Origin: Rossellomorea vietnamensis
GTDB taxonomy: Bacteria; Bacillota; Bacilli; Bacillales; Bacillaceae_B
Assembly (NCBI RefSeq): GCF_001305855.1
Contig: NZ_LIXZ01000020.1
Span: forward strand, 1 to 47,391
Length of the DNA: 47,391 nucleotides
Direction: 5' to 3'
The translations under genes were made by a program, and so were the position numbers. The notes beneath the pieces are model-generated. The model did not search any database. It saw only the letters and a list, made by a program, of their open reading frames with translations, and had not been told where the DNA came from. This document shows positions 1 to 11,148 of the stretch, in pieces. Each line of letters starts with the position of its first letter. Within the stretch, counting starts at the first letter, position 1.

Positions 1-163
<163 letters not shown>

Positions 164-276
164 AGTTTGAATAGCTCTTTAAAAATAAATCTAGAATTAA
201 CGTTGACGTATTGTCTTGTTTTGTTCAGTTTTCAAGGTTCAATGTGTATGTGCTTCTGTTTGAAGCGACCCTTTAA
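164..276 (-). other. rrn operon leader
   Basis: Transcribed spacer between the promoter-proximal end and mature 16S. On the minus strand it carries the run CCTTGAAAACTGAACAAAAC, typical of Bacillus rRNA leaders and thought to belong to the processing/antitermination region. I see no open reading frame of interest here. Confidence 0.6.
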
Positions 277-305
277 ATATTACATTATCGACTCTTCTAA
301 GTCAA
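277..305 (-). promoter_or_regulatory. rrn promoter, 16S-proximal (P2-like)
   Basis: On the minus strand: TTGACT (-35, 300-305), 17-bp spacer, TAATAT (-10, 277-282), about 110 nt before mature 16S. Good sigma-A match in the expected place for an rrn P2. Confidence 0.75.
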
Positions 306-362
306 TAACTTTTTTTAAAAAGTTTTTCGTGTTGTGTGTCGCGTTTTGCGGCAACAGATAAT

Positions 363-391
363 ACTATACCACCATAAAAACCTTGGGGCAA
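363..391 (-). promoter_or_regulatory. rrn promoter, upstream (P1-like)
   Basis: On the minus strand: TTGCCC (-35, 386-391), 17-bp spacer, TATAGT (-10, 363-368). Tandem promoters about 86 bp apart are usual for Bacillus rrn operons. The region overlaps a weak inverted repeat (about 375-399) that may help end lysS readthrough. Confidence 0.55.
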
Positions 392-537
392 GAGTTTTTA
401 TGATTCTTTTTTAACTTCTATAGAATATCAGTCTAATGACATTGTTTCCTTTCATTTTTGCGTAAAAGAAAGAGTGCCTTTAGTCCCGATAGAGTGTTTG
501 CACCAAATTATTATCTGCCATCCTTTTCGATACGATT

Positions 538-572
538 CAAAAAAAACAGCCGAGGCTGAAACCCCGGCTGTT
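538..572 (-). terminator. lysS terminator
   Basis: Minus-strand hairpin AACAGCCG...CGGCTGTT (565-572 with 545-552, extended by two G-C pairs), followed directly by a run of T. It sits 14 nt after the lysS stop codon. Confidence 0.9.
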
Positions 573-585
573 CCTATATATCTTA

Positions 586-2136
<1,551 letters not shown>

Positions 2137-2225
2137 TTACACAATATCTATGTTTGTAACACCCCTAAAGTACGAGTAATTTCAGAAACGTACGTCGAGA
2201 TGCACGAAAACCTATCGAGAAATCT

Positions 2226-2276
2226 AAAAAAGGCCGATCCAATTGGGTGACAGTGTCACATATTGGTTACAGCCTT
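2226..2276 (-). terminator. terminator after yazB (folate operon end)
   Basis: Minus strand: a long imperfect hairpin beginning AAGGCTGTAACCAAT, with GTGACAGTGTCAC-like pairing inside, closing with GGCC and followed by TTTTTT. It separates the folate operon from lysS. Confidence 0.8.
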
Positions 2277-2320
2277 ATCTAGAATAACATAAAAAGGAAT
2301 ACAGGTGAATCAAGGGGCAT

Positions 2321-2545
2321 TTACTGACTACGGCCGGTTTCTTCTTGGGGGATAAGATCGTCCAGGGGGATGTTCAGTACTTCTGCAACATTCACCAAGA
2401 AATCCTCTTTCGGTATCCGACTCCCTCTTTCCACTTCTCCAAGGACCGACACGGAGATGGAAAGCTCCTTGGCCAAACTTTCCTGAGTATATCCTTTTAG
2501 CTTTCTGAATGCACGAATGCGTCTTCCCCATTTATCTGTTTCCAT
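2321..2545 (-). CDS. yazB: small XRE-family helix-turn-helix protein YazB
   Basis: A 74-aa protein made almost entirely of one Cro/CI-type HTH domain (about residues 8-62: IRAFRKLKGYTQESLAKELS, then VSVLGEVERGSRIPKEDFL). It is likely a DNA-binding regulator, but its targets are unknown. The gene overlaps the end of folK by 49 nt in another frame, an arrangement also found in B. subtilis, so it is translationally linked to the folate operon. The ribosome site AAGGAG is 7 nt before the ATG. Confidence 0.85.
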   Translation of the reverse strand: METDKWGRRIRAFRKLKGYTQESLAKELSISVSVLGEVERGSRIPKEDFLVNVAEVLNIPLDDLIPQEETGRSQ

Positions 2546-3021
2546 AACCGAACTCCTTCTTTGTCAGGTATTTCGTCCAGAAATTCAGCGAACGGGGCAT
2601 TAAAAGAAGGATGCTCAATCCGCGGAGCCACCTCTAATAACGGGATTAATACAAATGCTCTTTCTTGCATCCTTGGGTGAGGGATGAGTAGATTCTCTGT
2701 TTCGACCGTATCACGATTAAAGAGTAGGATGTCCAGGTCTATTATTCTCGGACCCCATTTGAACTCCCTTTCCCTTCCAAGGTCGATTTCCACCTGCAAG
2801 CACTGATGTAATAGAGTTTCTGGACTTAAACTGGTACGAATTTCGATGACCATGTTCAAAAATTCATCTTGTTCTGTAAATCCTACCGGGTCTGTTTCAT
2901 ACAGAGAGGATTGTTTCGTTACCTCTATCTTACCATGACTGCCTAAGATGTTTATGGCTTTTTCTAAATAACCCGCCCTGTCTCCCATATTGGAACCAAG
3001 TGAAATATATGCAGTATTCAT
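2497..3021 (-). CDS. folK: 2-amino-4-hydroxy-6-hydroxymethyldihydropteridine pyrophosphokinase (HPPK)
   Basis: Transfers pyrophosphate from ATP to 6-hydroxymethyl-7,8-dihydropterin, the step before dihydropteroate synthase. The protein is 174 aa. HPPK signatures are the N-terminal YISLGSNMGDR and the catalytic/ATP segment WGPRIIDLDILLF (about residues 88-100), followed by IPHPRMQERAFVL. It begins 1 nt after folB ends and overlaps yazB, inside the pabB-pabA-pabC-folP-folB-folK operon. The ATG has AGGAG upstream. Confidence 0.97.
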   Translation of the reverse strand: MNTAYISLGSNMGDRAGYLEKAINILGSHGKIEVTKQSSLYETDPVGFTEQDEFLNMVIEIRTSLSPETLLHQCLQVEIDLGREREFKWGPRIIDLDILLFNRDTVETENLLIPHPRMQERAFVLIPLLEVAPRIEHPSFNAPFAEFLDEIPDKEGVRLWKQINGEDAFVHSES

Positions 3022-3022
3022 C

Positions 3023-3382
3023 CTATCGACTCCTATTAATCTCCACCGCCACCGATTGGTAATGACCTGGAATGGGTGGATCAGGCTTGATTAGTGTGAT
3101 TTTACAGCTCTTGACAGCATTGAATGTTTCCAGGATTCGGGAAGAGATGTCTTCAGCCACGGCTTCGACTAAATTCCTTGGCTCTCCCTCCACAACCGAT
3201 TTAGTGATGGAATAAATCTCCGCATAGTTAACGGAGTCTTCAAGCTGATCGCTTTGACCGGACTTCCTTAAATCTAAATGCAACTCTACACTAACACGAA
3301 AACGTTGTCCAAGTTTGTTCTCTTCCTGGAATACACCGTGATAGCCGTAAAACTCCATTTCATTTAACAGAATCTTATCCAT
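3023..3382 (-). CDS. folB: dihydroneopterin aldolase
   Basis: Converts 7,8-dihydroneopterin to 6-hydroxymethyl-dihydropterin plus glycolaldehyde in folate synthesis. At 119 aa it is full length, with the family start LNEMEFYGYHGVFQEENKLGQ, in which the YGYHG region and the following Glu line the active site, and a C-terminal KPDPPIPGHYQSVAVEI. Its ATG lies 8 nt inside the end of folP, with AAGGAG upstream, which points to coupled translation. Confidence 0.96.
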   Translation of the reverse strand: MDKILLNEMEFYGYHGVFQEENKLGQRFRVSVELHLDLRKSGQSDQLEDSVNYAEIYSITKSVVEGEPRNLVEAVAEDISSRILETFNAVKSCKITLIKPDPPIPGHYQSVAVEINRSR

Positions 3383-4196
3383 ATATTTTCTCCTTTCCTA
3401 CGAGGACATCCATCATTTTTGCCATACGTGCCATCTCCTTTACATCATGAACACGTACGATGTGACAGCCTTTTTGAATACCGTAGCAAACTGTTGCCCC
3501 CGTCCCTTCCATCCTTTCCTCGACAGGGAGGTCAAGGACATGTCCGATGATGGATTTCCGTGACGTTCCAAGCAGAACCGGATAGCCAAGTGAGACGATG
3601 ACATCCAGATGCCTCATCATATCTATGTTCAATTGTACTGTTTTGGCAAAACCAATGCCAGGATCGAGGATGATTTGTTCATCCTTTACTCCCGCTTCCT
3701 TAGCGATGAAGATGCTCTCCTGCAAATCTTGAATCGCATCCCGTACGAAATGGCTGTATTCCCGATTATCCCGGTTATGCATGAGAATGATCGGGGCACC
3801 GGTATCCGCCGCTACCCGTGCCATTTCAGGGTCCTTTTTCGCACCCCATACATCATTAATGATACTTGCGCCTGCTTCAAGCGCTTTTCTTGCCGTGGCA
3901 GCCTTATACGTGTCAATGGAGATTGGTACGTTCACTTCCCGGGAGATTGCTTCAATAATCGGCACAACCCGAGAAATCTCTTCTTCGGCAGGTACGACCT
4001 CATGGCCAGGCCGGGTCGACTCACCACCTATATCAATGATGTCTGCACCCATCTCCACCATTTCTTTCGCACGTTCCACAGCCCGGTCCAGCTCATTGAA
4101 AGACCCGCCATCCGAGAACGAATCGGGAGTGATATTAAGTATCCCCATGATAAGCGTCTTCTGTGTAAAATCCAGTTCGTATTCTCCGCACTTCAC
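3375..4196 (-). CDS. folP: dihydropteroate synthase
   Basis: Condenses p-aminobenzoate with dihydropterin pyrophosphate; it is the sulfonamide target (sul in B. subtilis). The 273-aa TIM-barrel protein carries both family signatures: GILNITPDSFSDGG (about residues 18-31) and DIGGESTRPG (about 56-65). It also has IDTYKA, IINDVWG, DPGIGFAKT, GTSRKS and the C-terminal VRVHDVKEM. The start is a GTG at 4196, 4 nt past the pabC stop, with GAGGGGGA upstream. No alternative ATG precedes the first motif at a sensible distance. Confidence 0.97.
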   Translation of the reverse strand: MKCGEYELDFTQKTLIMGILNITPDSFSDGGSFNELDRAVERAKEMVEMGADIIDIGGESTRPGHEVVPAEEEISRVVPIIEAISREVNVPISIDTYKAATARKALEAGASIINDVWGAKKDPEMARVAADTGAPIILMHNRDNREYSHFVRDAIQDLQESIFIAKEAGVKDEQIILDPGIGFAKTVQLNIDMMRHLDVIVSLGYPVLLGTSRKSIIGHVLDLPVEERMEGTGATVCYGIQKGCHIVRVHDVKEMARMAKMMDVLVGKEKIYG

Positions 4197-4200
4197 TGCG

Positions 4201-5070
4201 TCATCCCCCTCGCTTCATTTCCTGTATTGAATTCAAGTGTCGTTTATATATTGTGTACTGCTCATGAAAGAGTCCAACAACCTTTCCATGTCGTCCCGGT
4301 AACCGTATGGAATCCATTTTGTTTACCGGTATGATCTCTTGAACGGAATTCGTGAAAAACACTTCATCCGCTTCAATCATTTCCTTTTTTTCAAACATCC
4401 CGACCTGTACCGGTATATTCAATCGATCGGCAAGAGCCAGGATGAACTGCCTGGTGATCCCGTTTAACAGTCCGGTTTCCACCGACGGCGTATATAATTC
4501 TCCGTCCTTTACCCAGAAGAGGTTGGAGGTGATCCCTTCACAGAGGAACCCTTCTTTTGTCAGAAAGATGCCTTCTTTATCTGGCGATGCTCCGATTTCC
4601 CTTTTTGCCGCCATATTGTTCAGGTAATGATGGGATTTGAGACGTTCTCCCGTTTCCGGAGTGTTTCTTCTAAGCTTTAGGAATACCCCTTCTTTTTCCT
4701 TTAAAGGGGAGGGTGGCGGTAATTCCTTTTGAAAAAGTATGACGGTTGCATCCTCATAAGGAGTCGTCTTCAAGCCGATTTCTCCAGGCCCACCTGACAC
4801 ATTGAAACGGCAATACGCATCCTTAAGGTCATTTTTCTTTAACAGCTCCGAGATGGTCCGCCTGATCTTTTCCTCTTCCAGGTCGGCTTCAATATTCAAT
4901 TCCTTTAACCCCCGGGAAAGTCTGTTCAGATGATCCTTTAGCAAAAATGGATGGCCGTCATAGGTGCGAAAGGTTTCAAACACTCCCATGCCGTACAAGT
5001 AGCCGTGATCAAATGGAGAAATGGCCGCTTCTGACTGGTGAACGATATCCCCGTTAAGATATAGATACAT
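4201..5070 (-). CDS. pabC: aminodeoxychorismate lyase (PLP, fold type IV)
   Basis: Splits 4-amino-4-deoxychorismate into p-aminobenzoate and pyruvate. The 289-aa protein is in the branched-chain aminotransferase/ADC lyase superfamily. It has an N-terminal YLNGDIV and SPFDHGYLYGMGVFETFRTY, a likely PLP-binding Lys in RLKSHHYLNNMAAKRE (about residues 146-161), CEGITSNLFWV, and FFTNSVQEIIPV near the C-terminus. It starts 3 nt after pabA ends. A D-amino acid transaminase shares the fold, but the pab context makes the lyase role much more likely. Confidence 0.93.
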   Translation of the reverse strand: MYLYLNGDIVHQSEAAISPFDHGYLYGMGVFETFRTYDGHPFLLKDHLNRLSRGLKELNIEADLEEEKIRRTISELLKKNDLKDAYCRFNVSGGPGEIGLKTTPYEDATVILFQKELPPPSPLKEKEGVFLKLRRNTPETGERLKSHHYLNNMAAKREIGASPDKEGIFLTKEGFLCEGITSNLFWVKDGELYTPSVETGLLNGITRQFILALADRLNIPVQVGMFEKKEMIEADEVFFTNSVQEIIPVNKMDSIRLPGRHGKVVGLFHEQYTIYKRHLNSIQEMKRGG

Positions 5071-5073
5071 GGG

Positions 5074-5658
5074 TCACGCCATCCCTACTTTTTTATACGC
5101 GTTCAGAAAGTTGAGGAGCAGCCGCTTCCCCTGCTCAGTCATGATGGATTCTGGGTGGAACTGCACTCCCTCCACGGGAAGGTATTTATGTCTGATCGCC
5201 ATGATTTCTCCCTGCGCGGTTTCGGCAGATATGTCGAAGCAATCCGGAAGAGTCTCCCGTTTAACGATCAGGGAATGATACCTCGTTGCATTGAAAGGTT
5301 TCGGCATCCCTTCAAATACGGTTTTCCCGTCATGTATCATCGGGGAGACCTTTCCGTGCATCAACCGTTCGGCTCGAATGACGTCTCCTCCGAAAACCTG
5401 GGCGATGGACTGATGTCCGAGACAAACGCCGAAGATCGGAATCTTCCCGGCAAATGCCCGGATCGCTTCCAGGCTGACACCCGCTTCGTTCGGGCTGCAC
5501 GGACCCGGAGAAATCATCAAATAATCCGGGGACATAGCTTCAATTTCATCGAGGGTGATCTCATCGTTCCGCTTCACGATCAGTTCTTCCCCAAGTTCCC
5601 CTAAGAATTGTACAAGATTATAGGTGAATGAATCGTAGTTATCAATCATGAGAATCAT
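5074..5658 (-). CDS. pabA: aminodeoxychorismate/anthranilate synthase glutaminase subunit
   Basis: Class I glutamine amidotransferase that supplies ammonia to PabB and, in Bacillus, also to anthranilate synthase TrpE, so it serves folate and tryptophan. At 194 aa it has the typical start [17 protein letters not shown], the oxyanion loop [12 protein letters not shown], the nucleophile Cys in [10 protein letters not shown] (about residue 79) and the His-Glu of GVQFHPESI. Its ATG overlaps the end of pabB by 4 nt. No TRAP-type repeat array is clear at its ribosome site. Confidence 0.96.
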   Translation of the reverse strand: MILMIDNYDSFTYNLVQFLGELGEELIVKRNDEITLDEIEAMSPDYLMISPGPCSPNEAGVSLEAIRAFAGKIPIFGVCLGHQSIAQVFGGDVIRAERLMHGKVSPMIHDGKTVFEGMPKPFNATRYHSLIVKRETLPDCFDISAETAQGEIMAIRHKYLPVEGVQFHPESIMTEQGKRLLLNFLNAYKKVGMA

Positions 5659-7058
5659 AGATTTTCTCCTTCCGCCATACCCTTCGCTACCCAGAGGGCT
5701 TTCGCTTTCTTGAGGGATTCTTTGTATTCGTAGGCTGGATTTGAATCAATCACCACTCCTGCTCCTGCCTGGATGTGACCTTTTCCTTCTTTCACAAGCA
5801 TCGTCCGTATGACGATGTTCAATTCCATATCGCCATTGACCCCGATCCAGCCAATTGAGCCTGTGTAAATCCCCCGCCTGACCGGTTCAAGCTCTTCGAT
5901 GATCTCCATCGTCCTCACTTTAGGCGCACCTGTGATCGTCCCCCCGGGAAAAACAGAACGAATGACGTCCGCCCCCGTTTTGGTTTCATCCAGTTTCCCC
6001 CTGACATTTGATACGATGTGCATGACATGGGAATATTTTTCGATCACCATGAACTCGTTGACTTCGACTGTCCCGTATTGGCATACCTTCCCCAGGTCAT
6101 TCCGCTCCAAATCCACAAGCATCACATGCTCGGCTCTTTCTTTTTCATTATGGATCAGTTCCAGGGCAAGTCTTTCATCCTCTTCGGCATTCTCACCACG
6201 GGAACGGGTACCTGCAATCGGCCTTGTGCTTACTTCCGTTCCTTTTTTCTTCACGAGCAGCTCAGGTGACCCGGACACAATCTGGAAATCCGGGCTGTGG
6301 ATATAACTCATATAGGGAGAGGGGTTTAATTCCCGAAGCTTTTTATAAACCTCATATGGCTCTGTTCTCAACTGTTGAGACTGGCGGACAGATAAATTCA
6401 CCTGAAAGACATCCCCCTGTGAGATATAAGATTGAATTCTTTTCACTGCCTCTGAAAACTCTTCCTCATCCATCGACACTTCAATATCCGCCCTGTCTAG
6501 AGGCAGAGGATTGCTCTTCGTATCATTGATGGAGGAGAGGGCACCCGTCCAGGAGGATGTCCAGCGTGAAAGCTCCACCTTTGCCGATTCCGTCTCTTGA
6601 TCGGATAAAATCATCGTCCATAAACAATTCTCCTGATGATCGAAAACCGCCCACTCCTTCAGGTAATAAAAATACAGGTCGGGGATCTCCAGATCATCCC
6701 GCCACAGTGAAGGAAGTTTCTCGATCTTTCTTGCATAGTCATAACTAAGAAAACCGATCACTCCCCCCTGGAAGTCAGGGAGATCCTCTTTTCTTTCCGT
6801 TCGATAGGGGGTCATCCATTTTTCCAACTCAATCAACGGATCTCCTTGGATCACTTCAGTGCCAGATGAGTCTTTTATACTCAAGCCCTCCGGAATACTG
6901 TGTAAAATGACGTCAGGTCGCAGTCCAGCCACACTATATCGTCCACCCCGGCCACTTTCCAACAAAATATGATGTGTTTGATGCTGACTAAGCTGTTCGT
7001 ATGCTGAGAAGAATTGTTCTTTGGTTGTATGGTTTTTATGAAAATACAGGTGCTGCAC
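5655..7058 (-). CDS. pabB: aminodeoxychorismate synthase component I
   Basis: Aminates chorismate to 4-amino-4-deoxychorismate with PabA; first gene of the p-aminobenzoate/folate operon. The 467-aa chorismate-binding enzyme has an N-terminal sandwich domain ([30 protein letters not shown]) and a catalytic C-terminal half with [32 protein letters not shown] and [20 protein letters not shown]. The start is a GTG at 7058 with AGGAGTG about 10 nt upstream. That start is plausible but not certain, because the stronger AAAGGAG further upstream does not fit this frame. Confidence 0.95.
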   Translation of the reverse strand: MQHLYFHKNHTTKEQFFSAYEQLSQHQTHHILLESGRGGRYSVAGLRPDVILHSIPEGLSIKDSSGTEVIQGDPLIELEKWMTPYRTERKEDLPDFQGGVIGFLSYDYARKIEKLPSLWRDDLEIPDLYFYYLKEWAVFDHQENCLWTMILSDQETESAKVELSRWTSSWTGALSSINDTKSNPLPLDRADIEVSMDEEEFSEAVKRIQSYISQGDVFQVNLSVRQSQQLRTEPYEVYKKLRELNPSPYMSYIHSPDFQIVSGSPELLVKKKGTEVSTRPIAGTRSRGENAEEDERLALELIHNEKERAEHVMLVDLERNDLGKVCQYGTVEVNEFMVIEKYSHVMHIVSNVRGKLDETKTGADVIRSVFPGGTITGAPKVRTMEIIEELEPVRRGIYTGSIGWIGVNGDMELNIVIRTMLVKEGKGHIQAGAGVVIDSNPAYEYKESLKKAKALWVAKGMAEGENL

Positions 7059-7167
7059 GGACCCCTCACACTCCTAATGTTTATCTCCTTTCATGATACA
7101 TGAACTTCGAGGAGGTTTCATCGTTAAAAATTTGAAATCATGTGCGGTCTGATCGATTTTTCAGCAT

Positions 7168-7205
7168 TAAAAAAGATCCCGAAGCAACTTACACTTCAGG
7201 ATCCT
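7168..7205 (-). terminator. cysK terminator
   Basis: Minus-strand stem GATCCTGAAG / CTTCGGGATC (one G-U pair) with an 8-9 nt loop, followed by TTTTTT, 12 nt after the cysK stop. Confidence 0.9.
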
Positions 7206-7216
7206 GCATTTACATT

Positions 7217-8146
7217 CTATTCTTCATCAAATTGGTAAAGAGGGGTGCTTAAATAGCGTTCTCCGTTACTAGGGATGATGGCCAGCACTTTTTTTCCCTT
7301 CCCTAACTTCTTCGCTACTTCAAGAGCGGCGTAGATGGCGGCCCCGGAGGAAATTCCGCCAAGGATCCCTTCTTCTTTTGCCGCTCTTCTTGCAAAGTCA
7401 AATGCTGAATCCTTATCGACCTGTATGACATGGTCATATACATCAGTATCTAAAATCTCAGGGATGAATCCGGCTCCGATTCCCTGGATCTTATGAGGAC
7501 CCGGCTTCCCTCCTGATAAAACAGGGGAATCCGACGGCTCGACTGCGTATAATTCAACCGATGGATAATGCTTTTTCAACACTTCCCCAACGCCTGTAAT
7601 CGTTCCGCCCGTCCCGATACCTGCGATGAAGGCATCAAGCTGATCACCCATCTGTTCCACGATTTCCGGTCCGGTCGTTTCACGATGAACCTTAGGATTA
7701 GCTTCATTTTTGAATTGCTGCGGCATGAAGAAGCCTTTTTCTTTCGACAGCTCTTCCGCTTTGCGAATGGCGCCACCCATTCCTTCAGAACCCGGTGTCA
7801 ATACAAGTTCTGCACCGTAAGCCCGTAACAGATTGCGCCTTTCTGTACTCATCGTGTCAGGCATGACGAGCAAAGAACGGTATCCTTTAGCGGCAGCGAC
7901 CATGGCAAGGCCGATGCCCGTGTTACCGCTTGTCGGCTCAACGATCGTATCTCCGGGTTTGATCGTACCTGCAGCTTCCCCTGCTTCAATCATTGCCAGG
8001 GCGATCCGGTCCTTCACGGAACTGCCCGGATTCATATATTCTAATTTCAAATAAACATCCGCACTATTCTCATCCACTAATCGATTCAGTTTTACCACTG
8101 GAGTCTGACCTATTAATTCTGAAATTGAATTGGCTACTCTCACCAT
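7217..8146 (-). CDS. cysK: cysteine synthase (O-acetylserine sulfhydrylase)
   Basis: Makes L-cysteine from O-acetylserine and sulfide with PLP. The chosen product is 309 aa, starting [16 protein letters not shown] at the ATG at 8146 with AGGAGTG upstream; the reading extends to 8284 but that leader is not family-like. Visible motifs are [10 protein letters not shown] with the PLP Lys (about residues 38-47), the substrate loop [11 protein letters not shown], the phosphate loop GTGGTITG and the C-terminal [10 protein letters not shown]. In Bacillus this enzyme also partners CymR in cysteine sensing, which fits the CymR-like palindrome upstream. It has its own promoter and terminator. Confidence 0.97.
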   Translation of the reverse strand: MVRVANSISELIGQTPVVKLNRLVDENSADVYLKLEYMNPGSSVKDRIALAMIEAGEAAGTIKPGDTIVEPTSGNTGIGLAMVAAAKGYRSLLVMPDTMSTERRNLLRAYGAELVLTPGSEGMGGAIRKAEELSKEKGFFMPQQFKNEANPKVHRETTGPEIVEQMGDQLDAFIAGIGTGGTITGVGEVLKKHYPSVELYAVEPSDSPVLSGGKPGPHKIQGIGAGFIPEILDTDVYDHVIQVDKDSAFDFARRAAKEEGILGGISSGAAIYAALEVAKKLGKGKKVLAIIPSNGERYLSTPLYQFDEE

Positions 8147-8160
8147 TCGTTCATCACTCC

Positions 8161-8190
8161 TAATTCCAAGTAAATTTGTTGGTTTTAATA
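8161..8190 (-). promoter_or_regulatory. probable CymR operator before cysK
   Basis: Inverted repeat on the minus strand, TAAAACCAA...TTGGAATTA, between the -10 element and the ribosome site of cysK. Its layout resembles the AT-flanked CC/GG dyad bound by CymR, the cysteine regulator that acts with CysK. The match is by eye, so the assignment is an inference. Confidence 0.5.
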
Positions 8191-8191
8191 A

Positions 8192-8220
8192 AATGTAACA
8201 ATATTCAATATATTTGTCAA
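8192..8220 (-). promoter_or_regulatory. cysK promoter (sigma-A)
   Basis: Minus strand: TTGACA (8215-8220), 17-bp spacer, TACATT (8192-8197), with an AT-rich flank. The putative operator lies directly downstream, a position suited to repression. Confidence 0.75.
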
Positions 8221-8347
8221 CGATAATGCTTTTCTTTCCAGGGCACTTCTCCATGTGCACACTTCCGCGATTGCACACCCTCACTCACCTACATTTATAT
8301 GCACCTTGCACTTATCCTATGTTTCGTTTAAAGGAATCGAAGTATGT

Positions 8348-8375
8348 AAAAGGAGCTGACCGAAGCCAGCTCCTT
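8348..8375 (-). terminator. terminator after yacD
   Basis: Minus-strand hairpin GGAGCTGG-CTTCGGT-CAGCTCC followed by TTTT, directly after the yacD stop; it ends the coaX-hslO-yacD group before cysK. Confidence 0.85.
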
Positions 8376-8377
8376 CA

Positions 8378-9259
8378 TTATTCCTGTTTGCCATAAAACC
8401 ACTCGACGTTCACTTCATCCCAAAAGGATTCAGGCTTTAACGGTGTTTCGACTTGTTCTAAAGCAATCTGTCTGCGAATTTGTGATTTTACTTCCTTAAA
8501 CGAAAAATCTCTCTCCTTCAGGATACCGTCTACGTAATAAAACACATATTCTGAATCCTGTTGAATCGGGGAGGTCCATTCACCCTGTGATAACTGTTCT
8601 ACCTCCGATTTCGCTTCCGGAGAAAGAATATCCCCATCAATGGGGACATACCCGATGTCCCCTCCTAAATGTGCGCTTTGCTCATCGGTAGACCGCTCCA
8701 TGGCCAATGCTTCAAAGTTAGATCCGCCATCGAGTTCCTTCAGAACCTGTTCCGCTTCTGTTTGATCCGCTACCTTCAGCTGCTTCAGCTTATACATTTT
8801 AGGGATTGAATACTGGTCCTCGTTCTGAGTATAGAATTTTTTCATCTCTTTTTCAGGAACCTGGACATCCTTCGTGATGAGCTCCTCTAATAATAATTCA
8901 GATTTGATCTGCTTTTTCAGCGTATTTTCATCTTCAAGGTTTTCTTCATCATAGGCATTATAAACGGATTGAATAAGATAGTATTCCTGTTCTACTTCTT
9001 TATTTGAAACAGAGATATCGTATTTCTTTGCTAAGTGGTCAATCACTTTTTGATTGACCATAGTTCTCAGTTCTTCTTTTCCATGTTGCTGCTCCAGTTC
9101 ATATAACCAATCCTCACGGGTCACGGATTCTCCGCCGACCGATGCGACTACTTCCGGAGTACCGACTTTCCCTGAGGACCAGTTCCACACAAGCGTGATC
9201 AGATTCGTGACAAGCAGTACCCCTATGATCACCATGAGTACAGACCGTTTAATTCTCAT
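8378..9259 (-). CDS. yacD: membrane-anchored parvulin-type peptidyl-prolyl isomerase YacD
   Basis: Likely extracytoplasmic foldase related to PrsA. The 293-aa protein has one N-terminal membrane segment (about residues 7-26, SVLMVIIGVLLVTNLITLVW) without a lipobox Cys. A SurA/PrsA-like N-domain follows (about 45-130). Then comes a PpiC rotamase domain (about 145-245) with YKLKQLKVAD, ALAMERSTDEQSAHLGGDIGYV and EYVFYYVD. It lies between hslO and cysK as in B. subtilis. Its substrates are unknown. Unlike PrsA it is anchored by a helix rather than a lipid. Confidence 0.85.
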   Translation of the reverse strand: MRIKRSVLMVIIGVLLVTNLITLVWNWSSGKVGTPEVVASVGGESVTREDWLYELEQQHGKEELRTMVNQKVIDHLAKKYDISVSNKEVEQEYYLIQSVYNAYDEENLEDENTLKKQIKSELLLEELITKDVQVPEKEMKKFYTQNEDQYSIPKMYKLKQLKVADQTEAEQVLKELDGGSNFEALAMERSTDEQSAHLGGDIGYVPIDGDILSPEAKSEVEQLSQGEWTSPIQQDSEYVFYYVDGILKERDFSFKEVKSQIRRQIALEQVETPLKPESFWDEVNVEWFYGKQE

Positions 9260-9283
9260 TCTCCCATTCTCCCTGGATGTAAT

Positions 9284-10165
9284 TTATTCCTTAGCGCTTG
9301 ATTTCAGTTCTTCTAATTCTTCTTTAGAAAAAATATAGGCTTCATTACAGAAGTGACAGCTTGCTTCCGCACTTCCATCTTCATCGATCATCTCTTGAAT
9401 TTCCTGTTCCCCTAAGCTGATGATCGCATTCGAAAAGCGCTCTTTGTTGCATTGGCACTTAAATGCCACCGGAAGCGTTTCAAGTACCTTGACTTCCCCT
9501 TCTCCAAGCACTTCTTCCAATACCTCTTCAGGTGTCAGGCCTTTTTCGATCAATTTAGAGATTGGAGGGATCTTCGCCAGACGCTCCTCAATCTTTGTGA
9601 TTGTCTCATCTTCCGTTCCCGGCATAAGCTGGAGGATGAATCCTCCTGCAGCAAGAATCGAGTTGTCTGGATTGACCAACACTCCGACCCCTACAGAAGA
9701 AGGCACTTGTTCCGACGTGACGAAATAATAGGTGAAATCTTCCCCAAGTTCCCCCGATACAATGGGAACCTGACCTGAGAAATAATCCCTCATACCGATA
9801 TCTTTCACCACCGATAACGTACCTTCCGTACCGACCGCCCTGCGGACATCAAGCTTTCCATGCTCATTCAAATCAAAGTGGACATGGGGATTGGTCACGT
9901 ATCCTCTGACCTCGCCTTTTGCATTGCTGTCCACAAGGATGGCTCCGATCGGACCGCCGCCTTCTACTTTGATCGTTAATTTATTTTCACCTTTGAGCAT
10001 GGCGCCCATCATCACACCGGCACTGATGCTTCGACCCAGTGCTGCAGATGCAGTCGGCCATGTACCATGTCTTCTTTGTGCTTCCCCTACTGTATCCGTG
10101 CTTTTGACAGCATACGCACGTACTTGCCCGTCATAAGCTAACGCCTTTACTAAATAATCACTCAT
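9284..10165 (-). CDS. hslO: redox-regulated chaperone Hsp33
   Basis: ATP-independent holdase that is activated by oxidation and protects unfolding proteins in the cytoplasm. The 293-aa protein starts at [20 protein letters not shown] (ATG at 10165, AAAGGGG upstream; the longer reading to 10183 is unlikely). Near the C-terminus lie the four zinc/redox cysteines as CQC (in KCQCNKERF) and CHFC, the CxC...CxxC switch. It starts 19 nt after coaX ends, so the two are probably cotranscribed. Confidence 0.97.
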   Translation of the reverse strand: MSDYLVKALAYDGQVRAYAVKSTDTVGEAQRRHGTWPTASAALGRSISAGVMMGAMLKGENKLTIKVEGGGPIGAILVDSNAKGEVRGYVTNPHVHFDLNEHGKLDVRRAVGTEGTLSVVKDIGMRDYFSGQVPIVSGELGEDFTYYFVTSEQVPSSVGVGVLVNPDNSILAAGGFILQLMPGTEDETITKIEERLAKIPPISKLIEKGLTPEEVLEEVLGEGEVKVLETLPVAFKCQCNKERFSNAIISLGEQEIQEMIDEDGSAEASCHFCNEAYIFSKEELEELKSSAKE

Positions 10166-10184
10166 GGTTGCAGCCCCTTTCACT

Positions 10185-10952
10185 TTAATTCATATTTCTC
10201 TTGTAAATTAATTTCAGCCCTTTTAACGTCAGGAATGGATCTACTACGTCTATGCTATTGGATTCTTTCGAAATCAGCGTGGCTAATCCTCCCGTGGCAA
10301 TGACCGTTGGTTCTTTCTTACTTTGCGCTTTCATTCTTTGAACGATACCTTCGACTTGTCCGACATATCCATAAAGAATACCCGCCTGCATAGCTGTTAC
10401 GGTATTCTTTCCAATGATCTGTTCTGGACGAGCGATTTCAATCCTTGGCAGTTTGGCAGCCTTCGAGTACAGCGCCTCCGTTGATATTCCTATTCCCGGG
10501 GCAATCGCGCCACCCATATATTGTCGTTCTTCATTGATATAGCAATACGTCGTCGCTGTACCGAAGTCAACGATGATGAGCGGGCCGCCGTATTCATGAA
10601 TGCCGGCGACTGCATTGACGATTCGATCCGCTCCGACTTCCCTGGGATTTTCATACTTGATGTTCAAGCCTGTCTTAATCCCGGGTCCAACAACAAGTGG
10701 AGTAATATGAAAATACTTCTCACACATGCGTTCCAAACTGAACATGATCGGAGGGACAACAGAAGAAATGATGATTCCGTCAATTTCCTCAAACGTCAAA
10801 TTCACATGCTCAAATAGATTCTTTACAAGCATGCCGAACTCATCTTCGGTTTTATGTCGATTCGTTTCAGCTCTCCAATGATATTTTAAATGGTCATTTT
10901 CATATACACCAAACACAATATTGGTATTCCCTACATCCATTACAAAAATCAA
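10185..10952 (-). CDS. coaX: type III pantothenate kinase
   Basis: Phosphorylates pantothenate, the first step of CoA synthesis, without feedback inhibition by CoA. The ASKHA-fold protein has the P-loop-like [13 protein letters not shown] at its start, [27 protein letters not shown] and IATGGLA. I place the start at a TTG (10952), giving [11 protein letters not shown], which aligns with B. subtilis MLLVIDVGNTN and sits 6 nt after AGGTG. A GTG at 10961 would add three residues and lie inside the ribosome site. Confidence 0.95.
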   Translation of the reverse strand: MIFVMDVGNTNIVFGVYENDHLKYHWRAETNRHKTEDEFGMLVKNLFEHVNLTFEEIDGIIISSVVPPIMFSLERMCEKYFHITPLVVGPGIKTGLNIKYENPREVGADRIVNAVAGIHEYGGPLIIVDFGTATTYCYINEERQYMGGAIAPGIGISTEALYSKAAKLPRIEIARPEQIIGKNTVTAMQAGILYGYVGQVEGIVQRMKAQSKKEPTVIATGGLATLISKESNSIDVVDPFLTLKGLKLIYKRNMN

Positions 10953-11022
10953 TATCCTCACCTACTAAGCCAATTGTTTTCACACTGCCAACATCATACC
11001 ATAATTTATTTAGAATAGGTAC

Positions 11023-11142
11023 AAAAGCGGAACCGGCTTGGTCAGACCCGACAAGCATAAGGCGACTTCACCGGAAAGGCGTTTTTTGCCTTTTTGGTGA
11101 AGTTGACTTATGACCTCGAGGGGCTAGCCGGTGGAGCTGGAT
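11023..11142 (+). repeat. 120-nt palindromic repeat, cluster A, intact unit
   Basis: Intact 120-nt unit between coaX and ftsH. It begins AAAAGCGGA, contains CGACAAGCATAAG and CTTATGACCTCGAG, and ends GGAGCTGGAT. Stems: outer ACCGGCT / AGCCGGT; middle CATAAG / CTTATG; inner GACTTCACC / GGTGAAGTT; apex AAAGGC / GCCTTT. Same family as the units near 35.1 and 39.4 kb, in the same orientation. It shows no coding features. Confidence 0.9.
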
Positions 11143-11148
11143 GAGTAT

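Noticed and set aside
2328..2531. A 67-aa frame overlapping yazB
   Set aside because: It is a shifted reading of yazB with no domain; the XRE domain lies in the 2321-2545 frame.
3609..4334. A 241-aa plus-strand open frame opposite folP/pabC
   Set aside because: It lies antisense to two certain genes, has no family resemblance and no ribosome site. The other long plus-strand frames in the window are of the same kind.
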